Below are positions 7,437 through 16,998 of a DNA stretch of 64,000 nucleotides, piece after piece (position 1 is the stretch's first letter; each line of letters begins with the position of its first letter). Location: assembly GCF_025950235.1 (NCBI RefSeq), contig NZ_JAPDDT010000001.1, forward strand, positions 434,001 through 498,000, in the 5' to 3' direction. The stretch is from Luteolibacter arcticus (lineage in GTDB: Bacteria; Verrucomicrobiota; Verrucomicrobiia; Verrucomicrobiales; Akkermansiaceae). The position numbers were made by a program, and so were the translations under genes. The notes beneath the pieces are model-generated. The model worked only from the letters and a program-made list of their open reading frames with translations. It had not been told where the DNA came from and ran no database searches.

Positions 7437-10400
7437 CCCATGGTGATCCGGACTTCGTGCTCCGCCCCATCGCGGGGGAGCAGAATCCGTGCAGTGCCAT
7501 CTTCAAGTTCGACGGGCACGCCATCGAGAGAGGCGGACTGGATCCCTTTCGCGAAGCCTTCCGGATTCACGACGGTGACCCGATAGCTCGCTGAACCGTC
7601 AGCGAGCCGACCTTCGACAAGAAACTCCGGCCATTCATCGGGAATGCAAGGCTTGAGCACCAGCGTTGCGCCGTCCTCGATGCGCAGGCCCAGGATCGAC
7701 TCGATGGCGACGCGATACATCCAGCCGGACGAACCGGTGTACCAGGTCCATCCGCCGCGGCCAATGTGAGGCGGTGCCCCGTACACGTCGGCAGCCACGG
7801 CGTAGGGCTCGACCTTGTAGATGTCCGCGGCCTCCGGAGTCAATGAATGGCTCACGGGTGCGAGCATCTCCCACAACCGCAGGGCCCGGTTATTCTCGCC
7901 GTGCTCGGCGACCGATTGCACGGCCCAGCAGGCCGCGTGGGTGTATTGACCGCCATTCTCGCGCACACCGGCGACGTAGCCCTTGATGTAGCCGGGGTCG
8001 TTGGGCGTGTTGATGAAGGGCGGGGTGAGGAGGCGGATGAGGCCTTCCTTTTCGGAGACGAGTTCGCGCTCCATCGCTTCCATGGCCAGATCGGCACGGT
8101 CGGGCGGAGCCGCTTTCGACAGGATGGCCCACGACTGCGCAAGGGTGTCGATCTTGCACTCGTCGCTTTCCCTGGAGCCGAGAGGTGCACCATTGTCGTA
8201 GTAGGCGCGGCGATACCACTCGCCGTCCCAGCCGCCGTCGTTCAGGGCGAGAAGTAGTTTACTACGATGCTCCTCGTATCTGGCCGCGCGCTCGGTATCA
8301 CCGCGGTTTTCGCACACGGGGATGAAGGCACCGAGAATGCGGTAGAGGAAGAAGCCGACCCACACGCTTTCGCCTTTGCCCTCGCGGCCGACGCGGCTCA
8401 TGCCGTCGTTCCAATCACCGGTGCCCATGAGTGGCAGGCCGTGGGCACCGGTGCCCAACGACCGGTCGATGGTCCGGCAACAGTGGTCGTAAAGCGTGCC
8501 ATCCTCACCTGCCGGCTCCGGGGTGAGGTAGTTCTCATCGTGTCCATCTTCCAGCAAGGCCGCCTTGAGATAGGGGATTTGTTCGTCGAGGACATCGATG
8601 TCGCCAGTCGTGCGCAGGTAGTCGCAGGTCAAGAACGGCAGCCACAAGAGGTCGTCGGAAAAGCGCGTGCGCAAGCCGCGGCCGATCGGCTCGGCGTGCC
8701 ACCAGTGGAGCACGTCGCCCTCGATGAATTGTTGCCGGGCATGCAGCAGGATCTGCCGCCGTGCGAACGACGGATCGAGTGCCAACAGCGACCCCGAGTC
8801 CTGCAATTGGTCACGGTAGCCGAAGGCCCCGCTCGATTGATAGAAGGCGGAGCGTGCCCACATCCGGCAGCACAGCGTCTGATACGGCAGCCAGCCATTC
8901 ACCATCAGATCGAGCACTGGCGATGGCGTGCTGACCCTGAGGGCTCCGATCAGCGATTTCCAGAAGTCCTGCATTTCCTCCAGCGCCGCACGGGCGGTGG
9001 CGACATCCTGGTAGCGTCCGACGATCTCATTGGCCGCGGCCTCCGACATCGCCTCGCCTAACAGCACCACGCACTCGACCGTGGCTCCCGGTGCCAGCGT
9101 GAAGGAGGTCTGCTGGACGAAGCACGGATCGAGTCCCGCGCCACAGGCACCGTCGAGTTCACCCCCTGTGCGCAAGACCGCTGGATTGGCAGGCGTGCCG
9201 TGGCGACCAAGAAAGGTGAAGCGGTCACAACTGAAGGTCCTCTGCTCTACCTCCGCGCCGTGGATGCCAGCGGCCGCGAAGGCGAGCCCGCCGTGGAAGT
9301 CACCGGCTGCAAGATTCTCCGCGCGCAAGCTGCCATCGGCCTCTTGTCGCGTGACGATCAGGCTTGGCAGCCCCGGCAGCGTGCCCATCACCAGTCGATG
9401 GAAGGCGGTGAAGGAAAGGTTCTTCGCGTCCTGCGAGCGGTTCGCCAGCTTCACGATCACGATCTTCACCGGCTCATGACGCGGGACGAACATGACCGTC
9501 TCTTGCTCGATGCCGTTGCAAGCGGAGCGGAAGCGCGTTGCCCCCAGGCCATGGCGGACCTCGTGATCACCCGCAGCCGGAATCGGCCCGGGCAAGGGCG
9601 ACCATACTTCGCCGCTTGCTTCATCGCGCAGATAGTAGGCCTCGCCATGGGGATCGCCGGCCGGTTCGTTCGACCAAGGCGTCAGGCGGTTCGCCTGGCT
9701 GTTGCGCGTCCACGTGCAGCCCGCTCCGCTTTCGCTGACGAGGAAGCCGGCCTGCTCGTTTGCGACCACGTTGATCCACGGCATCGGTGGCCGCTTTCCG
9801 TCGCGGGGCAGGCGAATGACATACTCGCTGCCATCTTCGCTGAAGCCGCCGTAGCCGTTGAAGAAGCGCAGCGTCTCATCGGTGAAGGCTTCCGCTCCAT
9901 CTTCGAGCCGCTTGATCTCCGGGGGAGCGCCGGGGGCATGGTTGTTGGTGAGGTCGGGCACCTTGCCCTTCACGACAAGCGTGGCGATCGCGAAAAGCGC
10001 TTCTACACCGCCGCCGAGAGTGCCCGGATCGAAGGTGAACTCGCGGTCATCGTGTCCCTCGGGCGTCTTGGTAGATGCGTCGAGAACCACGAAGTTGGTG
10101 AAGAAACCCTTGGTTCCCCAGTAGCGTCGGGCCTTAAGCGCCTCTTGAGTCGATTCGGAGGCCCAACCATCACAGAGCACTATCGTGGGCCGGTCGCGCG
10201 GGACCGGCGGTAGCGCATTCCAGGCAAGCTTGCCGGGTGTCGGCACCAAACTACGACACCCGTAGTGCATCGCGGCTGCGAGTGACTGGAACTTGGAGGC
10301 GGTGGAATCGTCCAGTCCATGTTCGAGCCGAAGGTTTTCCTCTGCCTCGACCGCCTCATTCAAGACATGATCGATGACGTTCACGTCCCGGTACTTTGAC

Positions 10401-11188
10401 GCAAGCGTCGCGGCATGGCTCTTGTCTTCCGCGATGCCGGTGACTAGGGCGATGGTCGTCTCGCTTTCAGGCCCGAGGTCGATGACCGTCCGCAGGCTCA
10501 GGCAGGGGTCGAGCACGTTGCCAATCGACCCGGACAGGGTTTCGGAATGGAATGCCTGCGGATCTGCCGCGGTCCGTCCCCGGCCGAGGAACCGCAGGCG
10601 GTCGGTTTCCCACGACGACGCGTTAGCGCCCACCAGCGAGTGGAACAGGCAGGGCCACGTCTCGTCTGCCCCGCGCGGCCGGCGCTCCGCAAAGAGAGTT
10701 TCGCCTTCGTGGGAGGTCTGCACGAAGAGCTTCGAGAATGCGGGGTGGCCGATGTCGGCTCCTTGCCAAGTGAGCACGGCCTCGATGAAGCTCGTCACCT
10801 CGATCCGTCGCGGGCGCTTGGTCAGGTTCGTCAACTGCAGGCGCCGCACTTCGAGGTCGTCGGTGGGCGAGACAGCGATGTCGAGTTGGGACCGGATGCC
10901 ATTGGTCTCGCTGGTGATGCGGAAGATGCCGGGCAGGTCGGACGATTGATAGCTGGTGCTCTTGCACTTCACCGGCTGCATGGCAGCGGACCACAGTGAG
11001 CCGTTGTCCAGATCACGCAAATAGACGAACTGTCCTTGGGCGTCCTCGACCGGATCGCCGTGCCAGCGATTTACCACCTGGCCATGACGTCGCGATTGTC
11101 CGGTGCCGGCGGCGGTGATCAAGGTGAAGTAACTACCGTTCGACAGCAGGCGGGCGTGCGGTGTGGGAAGCAAGGGGTCGGGTTTCAT
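7433..11188 (-). CDS. GH94 glycoside phosphorylase, NdvB C-terminal type
   Basis: A 1251-residue protein matching the GH94 half of cyclic beta-1,2-glucan synthases without their GT84 synthase half. The N-terminal PHARLLSNGSYFTLITAAGTG block and a second copy of the same kind of beta-sandwich (from ~470) precede an (alpha/alpha)6 barrel (~780-1150). The barrel carries the GTGDWNDGM motif (~921-929), whose first Asp is the expected general acid. Family members phosphorolyse beta-linked glucans (for example beta-1,2-oligoglucans) to glucose 1-phosphate. Last gene of a seven-gene operon, 14 bases after the preceding stop. No signal peptide is evident, so a cytoplasmic role is likely. The exact linkage specificity cannot be read. 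Confidence 0.82.
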   Translation of the reverse strand: MKPDPLLPTPHARLLSNGSYFTLITAAGTGQSRRHGQVVNRWHGDPVEDAQGQFVYLRDLDNGSLWSAAMQPVKCKSTSYQSSDLPGIFRITSETNGIRSQLDIAVSPTDDLEVRRLQLTNLTKRPRRIEVTSFIEAVLTWQGADIGHPAFSKLFVQTSHEGETLFAERRPRGADETWPCLFHSLVGANASSWETDRLRFLGRGRTAADPQAFHSETLSGSIGNVLDPCLSLRTVIDLGPESETTIALVTGIAEDKSHAATLASKYRDVNVIDHVLNEAVEAEENLRLEHGLDDSTASKFQSLAAAMHYGCRSLVPTPGKLAWNALPPVPRDRPTIVLCDGWASESTQEALKARRYWGTKGFFTNFVVLDASTKTPEGHDDREFTFDPGTLGGGVEALFAIATLVVKGKVPDLTNNHAPGAPPEIKRLEDGAEAFTDETLRFFNGYGGFSEDGSEYVIRLPRDGKRPPMPWINVVANEQAGFLVSESGAGCTWTRNSQANRLTPWSNEPAGDPHGEAYYLRDEASGEVWSPLPGPIPAAGDHEVRHGLGATRFRSACNGIEQETVMFVPRHEPVKIVIVKLANRSQDAKNLSFTAFHRLVMGTLPGLPSLIVTRQEADGSLRAENLAAGDFHGGLAFAAAGIHGAEVEQRTFSCDRFTFLGRHGTPANPAVLRTGGELDGACGAGLDPCFVQQTSFTLAPGATVECVVLLGEAMSEAAANEIVGRYQDVATARAALEEMQDFWKSLIGALRVSTPSPVLDLMVNGWLPYQTLCCRMWARSAFYQSSGAFGYRDQLQDSGSLLALDPSFARRQILLHARQQFIEGDVLHWWHAEPIGRGLRTRFSDDLLWLPFLTCDYLRTTGDIDVLDEQIPYLKAALLEDGHDENYLTPEPAGEDGTLYDHCCRTIDRSLGTGAHGLPLMGTGDWNDGMSRVGREGKGESVWVGFFLYRILGAFIPVCENRGDTERAARYEEHRSKLLLALNDGGWDGEWYRRAYYDNGAPLGSRESDECKIDTLAQSWAILSKAAPPDRADLAMEAMERELVSEKEGLIRLLTPPFINTPNDPGYIKGYVAGVRENGGQYTHAACWAVQSVAEHGENNRALRLWEMLAPVSHSLTPEAADIYKVEPYAVAADVYGAPPHIGRGGWTWYTGSSGWMYRVAIESILGLRIEDGATLVLKPCIPDEWPEFLVEGRLADGSASYRVTVVNPEGFAKGIQSASLDGVPVELEDGTARILLPRDGAEHEVRITMG

Positions 11189-11202
11189 GGCTGCGGAAGA
11201 AA

Positions 11203-14200
11203 TCAGGTGTCGTTGACGGCACGTCGCCGGTGGTTGGAACGCGATCTTGAGAAGCCGATCACGACGGTCGCGGGAAATTCGTGGATGGTGATCTCATCAG
11301 GCGAGAAGGTCGTGAGCCGGCGGCCATTCGACGTGACAGAGCGAATGGGGCTAGCACAGGGCGGTCGCAGCACGAAACCGCCGGCCGGAGGACGAACGTT
11401 TCCGGCCAGTTCAATGACCAGTTCCTCATCGTGCTTTAGAGAGAGATCCAGCGTGCCATGCCACGTGCGCAGGCCTTTCACCGCCACGCCCCGTGAGGCG
11501 GTTAGCCAGCGGGCGGGAAGGCCGGAGGCGATCACCAGCGAGTCATCGCTTTCGCGTTCCCACGCAAACAGGCTGGCAAAGGCGAGCATGTATTCGGAGG
11601 AAATCCATGTGTGAGGGACGTCGCCGAGATGGCCGGGACTGCGCGGGTCGCGCCATGAGATCTCGGGCCACTGGTTCCAGCGCAGCGGCCGGCGGTCGGC
11701 GAGGAACTGATCTAACAGCTCGTTCGCGGCATCCCGCTTGCCGAGCCGCACCAGCGCTCCCACGATGCGGATCTCGTAGGCCGTGTAGTTGTTCCAGTCC
11801 ATCTCGCCGCTGTGCTTACGGCGGAAGTCGTGGACGAAAAGATCGAACATCGCGTCGAGTTGCTCGCGCGGCAGATCGTCGGCGGCTTGCAGCAGGGAGA
11901 TCGCATTCGAGGTCGCCGTGGGGTCGAAGTCCGCCCACTCGACTGAGCCGGGAATGTAGTTCAGCTTGCGCTCCTTGATCACGGCGAGGATCGATTCACG
12001 GAGTGTTTCGCGGAAGGAGGCGGCGAGGGATTCGAAGGCGTCCGCGTCCTTGCGTTTTCCCAGCACGCGGGCAATGCCCGCCGCATCGAGCAATCCACGA
12101 AGTGCCCAGAAGTCGTCCCAGTAGGAGTGCACCGGGTGAGCGAGGTAGCCTTCGTGACTCGCCGACTCCGGCAGCAAGCCGTAACGGTCGCGCTTCTCCG
12201 GCGTTTGATACTCCGGCGTCATTCGCCGCGCACGCAGACGCTCGATGAAACGCGCCGCCTTCCGCACGTGGGGCCACATCTCGCGCAGGAATGGAAGGTC
12301 CGCAGTGAAGCGGAAGCATTCCCGCACTCCATAGATGAGTTGGCCGTGGCTGTCGTGCTCCACCAACCAGTCCGGGCCGTTTCGATCGACGCAGCAGGGG
12401 ACGAATCCCGAGGGCCGCTGAAAAGGTGCATACCAGCGCAGGAAATCCGTGAGCGCCGCCATCTCGCCGGTGCGCAACAGCGCCGCGCCCATGATCACGC
12501 CATCGCGGATCCATGAGCGGGTGTAGCGTCGCGGACCGGGCTGGAGTGCGGGTCCGTCGCGATTGATGAGGATTTGCCCGGCGGCGGTCTTGAAGGTTTC
12601 CGCGGCATCGCTCGCGACGGCTCCGGACATCCGGAACTCCACTGCATCGAGCCGGCCTCGCAGGACTCGCATCGCTTCGGCGAACTGCACCGCTCCGTTG
12701 AGTCCTGCGACTTGTCGGACCTTTTTCACCTTGGTGGCCCGGCCGAATGGAACGGCCACGAAGACCTCATGCGAGGTTCCCGCAGCGAGCTTCATCTCGA
12801 AGCCCAAAGCCCCCGACGCAAAGCCGAAGTCGTCCTTCACCTCTTCCTGCTCGGGAAGGGTCCCCGCTGCGAGATGCTCGCTGACGGACCCTTGTTCGAA
12901 TGAAGCACACCCGAATGACGAGGGCGGGGTGAGCGGAATCACCGCTTTGTCGCCATTTACCCAGACGGCGTCGCTGGTCCTTTTGATCGCGCTGATCTTG
13001 CTGACGCCGCCGAGTTGGTTCCACTCTTGCCACGGCGGGTTCACCTGGAAGGGACGAATGGCGACGAACAGTTTCGCGGCTCGCGTCCCTGCCGAAGAAT
13101 TGGTGACCCGATAGCGCACGAAGAGCACTGACTCCGCGCCGCTGCCCGTGGCAAATGCGGTGACCTGGAGCTTCATTCCCGGTAGCGACCAATACGTCGA
13201 GGGGATCGGCAGGCCGTCCGGTTCCATGCCCACCGAGCGCCGCGCATCCGCCCACGTGATCAACTCGTCATCGACGTGCAGGAAGGGCTCGATCGAGAAG
13301 GTGCCCTTGTCCGGTTCGACCATGCCTTCCTCATTGATCAGCACGCAGGTCAAGCCATCGGGTCCGCCAGCACAGGTCCAGTAGCTTTGCTCGCGCATGA
13401 GGTAGCGCGGGTAGTAGCCGCGCGGGTTGTGCTCGGCGATCGAGTGGAAGGTGTCGATCAGCGTCTTCGAGAACGTGTATGCCTGCACCGCGATCCGTTT
13501 CAAGCCCGGCGGAGGCATGACAAAGGCGAGCCGGAGGAAGCGCGTGCGGGCGACTGGCAGATGGATGAAGCTGCGGAGGCCACGGGCGTCACTCACGCGG
13601 TGTATGACCTGCCACTTGTTGCCGTCGTCCGAGGACTCAATGGTGAAGGCGCGGTGGGCCGGGCGGGGGAGCCAGTCGAGGATCAAGCCGCCGACTTCCC
13701 GGGGCTGGTGGAAATCAATGGCGAGCCACGGATGCTGGTCCGCCGGATCGCTGCGCCATTCGGCCTTTGGTTTCGCCACGAGCAAGCCGGCGGCAACCGA
13801 ACCGGCCGCAGAGCTGGAGGTGGTGACCCATGGCTTGCGGCGGTTGGTGCGATCCTGAAAACGGAAATGGTCGATCCACACGGTGCCTTTGCCACCGGGA
13901 CCGGCACTCATGACGAACTCGATCGCGCCGAGCTTGCGGATACTCCCACCACCGGCCGGACCCCATGCGAAGTCGATGCCGCTGCCGTGAAGGTGCAGTT
14001 CGCGTGGCGCGTCGCGGAAGTCGAATTCGTCCTCCTGCCAGCGCCAGACGTTGCGGTTGGCTGGGTCGGTGAGTTTGAATTCCAGCTTGTTTTTCGGTGC
14101 CCGGCCGCGGACGCGAAAGGCAAAGGCGTAGTCGGTGGGCATGGTCCGCGGGAATTCCTTGCGCGCCACCACGAAGCCGCCACCACCATGGAAGTCGAAG

Positions 14201-14331
14201 TCGAGCCGCAGCGCTCCCGCTTCCACCGTGATTTTCATCTCCGCCTCGCCGGAGGCAAAGGCCTGCCAGCCGGTCGTGGTGGCGAAATCATCGATGATGA
14301 ACTCTCTCATGGGTTTGTTAGAAGATGTCAT
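11203..14331 (-). CDS. Discoidin (F5/8 type C)-domain glycosidase-like protein
   Basis: A 1042-residue multidomain protein. Residues ~1-165 form a beta-sandwich that begins with MREFIIDDFATTTGWQAF (CBM11-like look). Residues ~180-305 resemble a coagulation factor 5/8 type C (discoidin) carbohydrate-binding domain (HPWLAIDFHQPREVGGLIL). After a central beta-rich region, residues ~590-960 look like an (alpha/alpha)6 glycosidase barrel (RYTRSWIRDGVIMGAALL, SYWDDFWALRGL). I recognise no specific GH family, and catalytic residues are not assigned. Its start codon overlaps the stop of the 57-residue gene (ATGA), and the GH94 gene follows 14 bases on, so it probably trims the same glucan. No signal peptide is seen. 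Confidence 0.7.
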   Translation of the reverse strand: MTSSNKPMREFIIDDFATTTGWQAFASGEAEMKITVEAGALRLDFDFHGGGGFVVARKEFPRTMPTDYAFAFRVRGRAPKNKLEFKLTDPANRNVWRWQEDEFDFRDAPRELHLHGSGIDFAWGPAGGGSIRKLGAIEFVMSAGPGGKGTVWIDHFRFQDRTNRRKPWVTTSSSAAGSVAAGLLVAKPKAEWRSDPADQHPWLAIDFHQPREVGGLILDWLPRPAHRAFTIESSDDGNKWQVIHRVSDARGLRSFIHLPVARTRFLRLAFVMPPPGLKRIAVQAYTFSKTLIDTFHSIAEHNPRGYYPRYLMREQSYWTCAGGPDGLTCVLINEEGMVEPDKGTFSIEPFLHVDDELITWADARRSVGMEPDGLPIPSTYWSLPGMKLQVTAFATGSGAESVLFVRYRVTNSSAGTRAAKLFVAIRPFQVNPPWQEWNQLGGVSKISAIKRTSDAVWVNGDKAVIPLTPPSSFGCASFEQGSVSEHLAAGTLPEQEEVKDDFGFASGALGFEMKLAAGTSHEVFVAVPFGRATKVKKVRQVAGLNGAVQFAEAMRVLRGRLDAVEFRMSGAVASDAAETFKTAAGQILINRDGPALQPGPRRYTRSWIRDGVIMGAALLRTGEMAALTDFLRWYAPFQRPSGFVPCCVDRNGPDWLVEHDSHGQLIYGVRECFRFTADLPFLREMWPHVRKAARFIERLRARRMTPEYQTPEKRDRYGLLPESASHEGYLAHPVHSYWDDFWALRGLLDAAGIARVLGKRKDADAFESLAASFRETLRESILAVIKERKLNYIPGSVEWADFDPTATSNAISLLQAADDLPREQLDAMFDLFVHDFRRKHSGEMDWNNYTAYEIRIVGALVRLGKRDAANELLDQFLADRRPLRWNQWPEISWRDPRSPGHLGDVPHTWISSEYMLAFASLFAWERESDDSLVIASGLPARWLTASRGVAVKGLRTWHGTLDLSLKHDEELVIELAGNVRPPAGGFVLRPPCASPIRSVTSNGRRLTTFSPDEITIHEFPATVVIGFSRSRSNHRRRAVNDT

Positions 14332-14501
14332 TCATCCTGGATGCCGTCAATGAAGCCTTGGGCACCATTGCCGAGATTTGCGGCATTGGCCTCGTCGGGA
14401 GCGAAGGCCTCGGTTCGCGAACCGGCAGCGATTTCGTTGAGTCTCTGCTCTTCGAAGACTTCGAAGAGCGGCACGTGGGCTCGAAGGAAGTCACCGTTCA
14501 T
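14328..14501 (-). CDS. Short ORF resembling a truncated cyclic-nucleotide-binding domain
   Basis: A 57-residue ORF linked on both sides by four-base ATGA overlaps, to the glgP stop and to the next gene's start. The first ~35 residues (FLRAHVPLFEVFEEQRLNEI, then AAGSRTEAFAPDEA) match the N-terminal helix and first turn of Crp/cNMP-binding domains, a pattern like FLRxVPLFxxLxxxxLxxIA. The rest of the beta-barrel, including the phosphate-binding cassette, is absent. It is therefore either a decayed remnant of a cNMP-sensing regulator or a retained stub that only maintains translational coupling. ORF calling is firm; any function is inference. Confidence 0.65.
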   Translation of the reverse strand: MNGDFLRAHVPLFEVFEEQRLNEIAAGSRTEAFAPDEANAANLGNGAQGFIDGIQDE

Positions 14502-16966
14502 TTCTTCTGCTTCTTGATGTTCACATTCCACACCCGCTGGCAGTAGTCGCGGATCGAGCGGTCGGAGGAAAAGCGCCCCATGCGGGCGGTGTTGAGGATG
14601 GAGGCGCGGGTCCATGCTTCGGGATCCATCCACAGTTCGCTGACGCGCTGCTGGGCATTGAGGTAGCCGCGGTAATCCGCCAGCAGCAGGTAAGGATCGT
14701 GATCGAGCAGGTTTGCCACCAGCGGCTGGAACAGGTCCACATCGCCGCCGAGCGCGCCGCTGCCGATGAAATCAATGACTTCCCTCAGCAAGGGATCCGA
14801 GTCGTAGCGATCGCGCGGGCGGTAGCCGCCGCGCTTGAGCGCGACGACCTCGCCGGCATTCAGACCGAAGAGGAAGAAATTCTCCGCACCCACGGCTTCG
14901 CGGATTTCGACGTTGGCGCCATCGAGCGTGCCGATGGTCAGTGCGCCATTGAGCGACATCTTCATGTTGCCGGTGCCGGACGCTTCCATTCCCGCGAGGG
15001 AGACCTGCTCGGAGAGATCGGCCGCAGGGTAGATCGACTGGGCGTTCCGGACATTGAAGTCGGGGAAGAACACCACCTTGATGCGGCCGGCCACATCGCG
15101 ATCGTTGTTGATGAGGTCGCTGGCGGCGGTGGCGAGCCGGATGATGCGCTTGGCGAGGAAGTAGCCGGGAGCCGCCTTGCCGCCGAAGATGAAGGTGCGG
15201 GCCGGGATGTCGGCCTTGGGGTCGCGTTTGAGACGCAGGTAAAGGGTCAGCACATGGAGCAGGTTCAGGTGCTGACGCTTGTATTCGTGAATGCGCTTCA
15301 CCTGGACGTCGAAGAGCGACTCGGGCGCGACCTCGATGCCGGTGCGTTCGGCAATCAAGGCGGCAAGCTGGCGTTTGTTAGAGAGCTTCACCTCGCGCCA
15401 TTCGCTCCGGAATCTGGGGTCGTCCGTGTGGGGTTCGATCTTGCGCAGCTTGTCGAGGTCGCCCGGCCATGATTTGCCGGCAGTCTTGGTGAGCAGCTTG
15501 CCAAGCCCGGGATTGGCCAAGGCGACGAAGCGGCGCGGGGTGACGCCATTGGTCACGTTGGTGAACTTGTCAGGCCACAATGCGGCGAAGTCGACGAGGA
15601 CCGTCTGCCTCAGCAGCTCCGAATGCAACTCGGCCACCCCGTTCACCGTTTGACTGCCCACGCATGCGAGATTCGCCATGCGGACATAGCGCAGGCCGCT
15701 TTCATCGATCAGCGACAAGCGGGCGAGTCGCTCGTCATCGCCGGGAAAGGCAGCGCGCACTTCGTCCAGGAAGTGAGCATTGATCTCGTAGATGATTTCC
15801 AGGTGGCGCGGCAGCAGCCCGCCGAGCATGTCGACTGGCCATCGCTCCAGGGCCTCCGGCAACAGGGTATGGTTGGTGTAGGATAAGGTCGCGCGTGTAA
15901 CCGACCAGGCCGCGTCCCATTCGAGCGCGTGGACATCGACCAACAACCGCATCAGTTCCGCCACGGCGATGGCCGGATGGGTGTCGTTGAGTTGGACGGC
16001 CCAGTTGCGGTGGAAGCTGTCCGGCGGCGACCCGCGCAGCGACTGGATGCGCAGCATGTCCTGCAGCGCGCAGGAGGTGAAAAAGTACTGCTGCTTTAGG
16101 CGGAGCTCCTTGCCGCGGTGAAGCTCGTCATTCGGGTAGAGCACCTTGCTGAGGTTCTCTGAGGCGACCTTCTGCTCCACCGCGCGGTCGTAGTCGCCAT
16201 GGTTGAAGGCCTCGAAGTCGAATGACTCCACGGCCTCAGATTTCCACAATCGCATCAACGCGCAAGTGTCCGAATCGAAGCCGGAGATCGGCGTGTCGTA
16301 TGCCTCGCCGCGGACGACGATGGCTGGCACCCAATGGACGCGACTGCGGCCGGCCGCGTCAGTCACCACCTCGGTGTGGCCACCGAACTTCACTTCCTGG
16401 ACCGCACCCGGGCGGTAAACCTCCCACGGATTGCCGCCGTGCAGCCATTTGTCGGTGACCTCCACCTGCCAGCCATCGCGGATGGTCTGGTCGAAGATAC
16501 CGAACTCGTAACGGATGCCGTAGCCGACCGATTGCACCCCGACGGTGGCGAGGGAGTCGAGATAGCATGAGGCGAGGCGGCCGAGTCCGCCATTGCCGAG
16601 TCCCGGCTCTTGTTCCTGAGCAAGCACTTGGTCGAGGTCGATCCCCAGACCATCGAGCGCTTTGTCAGCCGTGCCGGTGAGTCCCAGGTTCAGCAAGTGA
16701 TTGCCAAGATGCGGGCCGGGCAGGAACTCGGCGGACAAATACGCCACACGTCGAATCTGCTGGGTGTCCCCGCGTTCGAAACTTTTTACTCCCCGCTCCA
16801 TGACGTGGTCTCGCACGGTCAAGGCGAGGGCGAGATAGTGGTCATGGCTCGTCGCGTGGGAGGGCAGCCGCCCAAGGGCGCAGACGAGGTTGTCTAGGAA
16901 CGCTTGTCGCAAATCGTCCGCTCCCGTGCCGGTGCGGATGGATGCTCCGGGAGTCTTCGTTTTCAT
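14498..16966 (-). CDS. glgP: Glycogen/maltodextrin phosphorylase
   Basis: An 822-residue GT35 phosphorylase that releases glucose 1-phosphate from alpha-1,4-glucans using pyridoxal phosphate. The PLP-lysine motif EASGTGNMKMSLNG is near residue 660, and the N-terminal GNGGLGRLASCYLDS and QLNDTHPAIAVAELMRLL blocks are intact. Length is normal for bacterial enzymes (~800-840). Located 32 bases after glgX, with the stop codon overlapping the next start. Cytoplasmic. Debranching by GlgX and conversion of its product by phosphohexomutase fit one pathway. Confidence 0.95.
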   Translation of the reverse strand: MKTKTPGASIRTGTGADDLRQAFLDNLVCALGRLPSHATSHDHYLALALTVRDHVMERGVKSFERGDTQQIRRVAYLSAEFLPGPHLGNHLLNLGLTGTADKALDGLGIDLDQVLAQEQEPGLGNGGLGRLASCYLDSLATVGVQSVGYGIRYEFGIFDQTIRDGWQVEVTDKWLHGGNPWEVYRPGAVQEVKFGGHTEVVTDAAGRSRVHWVPAIVVRGEAYDTPISGFDSDTCALMRLWKSEAVESFDFEAFNHGDYDRAVEQKVASENLSKVLYPNDELHRGKELRLKQQYFFTSCALQDMLRIQSLRGSPPDSFHRNWAVQLNDTHPAIAVAELMRLLVDVHALEWDAAWSVTRATLSYTNHTLLPEALERWPVDMLGGLLPRHLEIIYEINAHFLDEVRAAFPGDDERLARLSLIDESGLRYVRMANLACVGSQTVNGVAELHSELLRQTVLVDFAALWPDKFTNVTNGVTPRRFVALANPGLGKLLTKTAGKSWPGDLDKLRKIEPHTDDPRFRSEWREVKLSNKRQLAALIAERTGIEVAPESLFDVQVKRIHEYKRQHLNLLHVLTLYLRLKRDPKADIPARTFIFGGKAAPGYFLAKRIIRLATAASDLINNDRDVAGRIKVVFFPDFNVRNAQSIYPAADLSEQVSLAGMEASGTGNMKMSLNGALTIGTLDGANVEIREAVGAENFFLFGLNAGEVVALKRGGYRPRDRYDSDPLLREVIDFIGSGALGGDVDLFQPLVANLLDHDPYLLLADYRGYLNAQQRVSELWMDPEAWTRASILNTARMGRFSSDRSIRDYCQRVWNVNIKKQKK

Positions 16967-16998
16967 GGCGGGAATGGTTTGGGTTGAGATCGTCCAGC

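Noticed and set aside
13276..14517. 413-codon plus-strand ORF opposite the discoidin glycosidase gene
   Set aside because: Mirror frame of a GC-rich gene. The minus-strand protein has recognisable domains and overlap-coupled neighbours, while the plus-strand translation matches no family.
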